The position numbers were made by a program, and so were the translations under genes. Positions 13,905 to 16,122 of a DNA stretch of 16,122 nt are shown here, piece after piece; within the stretch, counting starts at the first letter, position 1; every line of letters begins with the position of its first letter. Location: the NCBI GenBank assembly GCA_026991055.1, contig JALXCE010000233.1:1-16122 (forward strand), written 5' to 3'. Under the pieces are notes generated by a model. The model ran no database searches and was not told the origin of the DNA. It was given only the letters and a program-made list of their open reading frames with translations. This DNA is from Caldifarciminota bacterium. GTDB taxonomy: Bacteria > Hydrothermota > Hydrothermia > B15-G9 > WFZT01.

Positions 13905-16122
13905 ATGAAAATACTCTACAACTGGCTTAAAGATTACATTGACCTTAAAGTCGGCCCTGAAGAGCTCGTAGAACTCCTCGATTCTCTTGGCATACCGGTC
14001 GAGGAGTATAAATATCTTGGCGAAGGCCTCGACAAATTGGTCGTCGGCGAAATCGTTTCCATCAAAGATCATCCAAAATCGAAAAATCTGAAAATCCTTG
14101 AAATCTTTGTGGGCAATGATACCATACAGGTCGTTTCAGGTGCCCCTGGACTTTATGAAGGAATGAAGGTGGTTCAGGCCCTACCTGGCACTGTGCTCCC
14201 CAACGGCATGGAGATTGGAGAACGTGAAATCAAAGGCGTAAAGTCCTACGGTATGCCCCTTTCTGAAGAAGAGCTCGGACTGGCTGACCACTCAGAAACG
14301 ATAATTGAGCTGCCGAAGGATATGAAACCAGGTGAGTCACCACTTTCTTACCTGCAGATGGACGATTATCTCTACGACCTCGAAATAACCCACAACAGAG
14401 GAGACCTCTTGGGGTATATTGGTATAGCGCAGGACATTAAGGCAAAAACCGGCTTTGAGCTTATACCTCCAAAGGTGGGCATAGAGGAAACATCAGAGAT
14501 TGGCACATTCCCCGTTGAAATTGTCGCAAAAGACGGGTGTCCAAGATACACGGCGAGAATTATTAAGGGCGTAAAAGTTGGCCCCTCTCCCCACTGGATG
14601 CGATACAGACTTGCACTTATCGGTCAAAGACCTATCAATAACATCGTGGACATCACAAACTATGTGCTGTTTGAGCTCGGTGAGCCCATTCACGCCTTTG
14701 ACCTCGCAAAATTATATGAGAAAATCGTTGTCCGTTACGCAAAACCCGGTGAGAAATTTGTCACCCTTGATGGAGTTGAAAGAGAATTAACAGAGGATGT
14801 TCTTGTAATCGCTGATAAAGAAAAACCCGTAGCCATAGGTGGAATCATGGGTGGAGAAGAATCCGGTGTAAAAGATGAAACGCAGGATTTGTTGATTGAG
14901 GCTGCATATTTCAGTCCGGTAACCATAAGAAAAGGCTCAATGACTCTCAAGCTCACTACCGAGGCCTCATACAGATTTGAAAGGAAGGTTGACCCGGAGC
15001 TTCCACCCCTCGCATCCAATAGAATCGCACGACTGATCACTGAAATTGCTGGCGGGAAAGTCGGCCCCATCAACGATGTCAACTACCTTGAAATTAAGCC
15101 TGCAAGGATTTTCCTCAAGGAATCTTATCTTGACAGGTTACTTGGCTACCACATTCCTCAGGAAAAGGTGGTGGAAATTTTTGAAAATCTTGGTTTTACC
15201 GTTTATAAAAATCCTGAAGGATTCGATGTCTTGGTTCCAACGAGGAGACAGGACATATCGCTTCCCGCTGATCTTGTGGAAGAGGTGGCGAGGATTTACG
15301 GGTATGACAATATACCCGGCAAAATTATATCCACCTCAGGCGAACTTGTCGGCAGAAAACTTCGTAAGAAGAGCGATTATCTCCGTGATTTCCTCATTAG
15401 ACTGGGCTTATACGAGGTAAAAACCATCGAGTTTGTGGGGAAGAAAGAACTCAGGGCGTTCAAATTTGACGAAAAAGATGCCGTAAAAATCAAAAATCCA
15501 GTTAACGAGTCCTACGAATTCATGCGACCCATGCTCTCCATGAGCGTGGTGCAGGTGGTCTCTACCAACTGGCGTCGTGGGCTCACACCAATTCGTGTAT
15601 TTGAGGCCGGGAAGGCATTCCTATGGCAGGGTCCGGATAAGCTTCCCATTGAGGATGAGCGCATATGTGTAATGATGACCGGGAAATATCCGAAAAGCCC
15701 ATTTAATCCTGAAACACCGGTTGATTACTACGACCTGAAGGCCATTCTGGATGCCCTATCCGAGGAGTTTGGATTTGACTACGAGCTCAAACCCATTGAG
15801 TCTGATTATCTTAATATCGGGGCAAGGGTATTAATTAACGGCAAAGACGCGGGATTTATCGGTGAACTCGGAAGCAATGTGGCAAAGCTTTATGACATAA
15901 AGGACAATGTCTATGTACTGGAGCTCTCTCTCAAAGATATAGAGATTAAAGATAAGAAGTTCAAGCCATTCCCTGTCTTTCCAGCAGTCAAAAGGGATAT
16001 TTCTATCCTTGCGGATATTGATACGCCTTACGTTGAACTTGAGAAGCTTATATCGAGCTTCAAATCACCACTTTTGCGCAATTTCAGGCTCCTGGATATT
16101 TATACAGGAAAGCCTTTACCTC
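13905..16122 (+). CDS. pheT: Phenylalanine--tRNA ligase beta subunit, 3' end outside the window
   Basis: The frame is open from ATG 13905 to the window end (739 full codons of a family-typical length near 800). Domains in order: N-terminal lobe (MKILYNWLKDYIDL), EMAP/OB-type tRNA-binding domain (about residues 40-150, KLVVGEIVSIKDHPKSKNL, then VSGAPGL and GMPLSEEELGL), the B3/B4 editing domain (RYTARIIKGV, PINNIVDITNYV, ending at TTEASYRFERKVDP), B5 (ILLKESYLDRLLGY-like strand region), the catalytic-like core, and the beginning of the anticodon-binding FDX-ACB domain (FPVFPAVKRDISILADI, from about residue 690). The last 50 or so residues are missing. Codon use (CTC/CTT leucine, many C-ending codons) contrasts sharply with the caspase genes. 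Confidence 0.97.
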   Translation, partial: MKILYNWLKDYIDLKVGPEELVELLDSLGIPVEEYKYLGEGLDKLVVGEIVSIKDHPKSKNLKILEIFVGNDTIQVVSGAPGLYEGMKVVQALPGTVLPNGMEIGEREIKGVKSYGMPLSEEELGLADHSETIIELPKDMKPGESPLSYLQMDDYLYDLEITHNRGDLLGYIGIAQDIKAKTGFELIPPKVGIEETSEIGTFPVEIVAKDGCPRYTARIIKGVKVGPSPHWMRYRLALIGQRPINNIVDITNYVLFELGEPIHAFDLAKLYEKIVVRYAKPGEKFVTLDGVERELTEDVLVIADKEKPVAIGGIMGGEESGVKDETQDLLIEAAYFSPVTIRKGSMTLKLTTEASYRFERKVDPELPPLASNRIARLITEIAGGKVGPINDVNYLEIKPARIFLKESYLDRLLGYHIPQEKVVEIFENLGFTVYKNPEGFDVLVPTRRQDISLPADLVEEVARIYGYDNIPGKIISTSGELVGRKLRKKSDYLRDFLIRLGLYEVKTIEFVGKKELRAFKFDEKDAVKIKNPVNESYEFMRPMLSMSVVQVVSTNWRRGLTPIRVFEAGKAFLWQGPDKLPIEDERICVMMTGKYPKSPFNPETPVDYYDLKAILDALSEEFGFDYELKPIESDYLNIGARVLINGKDAGFIGELGSNVAKLYDIKDNVYVLELSLKDIEIKDKKFKPFPVFPAVKRDISILADIDTPYVELEKLISSFKSPLLRNFRLLDIYTGKPLP

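Overview
The window reads as a bacterial chromosome segment with every recognisable gene on the + strand. The right end (about 12.4-16.1 kb) is an ordinary translation block, rplT-pheS-pheT (pheT runs off the window). The left 12.35 kb is an accessory cluster of large exported proteins, four of which end in a caspase-like (peptidase C14 / metacaspase-type) domain. The low-GC sequence, AGA/AGG arginine codons, Lys/Glu-rich proteins and 'KTFGG...SYGAG' propeller repeats suggest a diderm from an FCB-like or candidate phylum (WOR-3/Hydrothermae-like), possibly thermophilic. That placement is a guess from style, not a demonstrated one.

Layout. 1-1545: 3' part of a caspase gene (SH3-like, Ig-like, SH3-like, caspase). 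1594-4125: predicted outer-membrane beta-barrel fused to three CARDB-like domains and a caspase domain, with its own promoter overlapping the end of the previous gene. 4125-5087: FlgO/CsgG-like plus DUF4384 protein, translationally coupled (stop/start overlap). 5254-6705: LPP20-like lipoprotein. 6886-9563: a complete seven-bladed propeller/SH3/Ig/SH3/caspase gene broken by a one-base frameshift in blade 4. 9569-12352: an intact seven-bladed propeller/2xCARDB/caspase gene. 12436-12465: a consensus sigma-70-type promoter feeding rplT, followed by an intrinsic terminator and pheS-pheT.

How the genes may work together. All complete proteins of the cluster begin with a signal peptide or lipobox, so the caspase domains should act outside the cytoplasm (periplasm, outer membrane or surface). 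The catalytic His and Cys motifs are kept in all four caspase domains, and each carries an EF-hand-type loop near its C-terminus, so calcium control is a reasonable inference. The modules (propeller, SH3, Ig, CARDB, barrel) are swapped between the genes. The first and third caspase genes share 926 bases at five mismatches and then diverge abruptly inside the catalytic domain, which points to recent duplication or gene conversion. The function of this cluster is unknown to me; it is the part of the window most worth following up.
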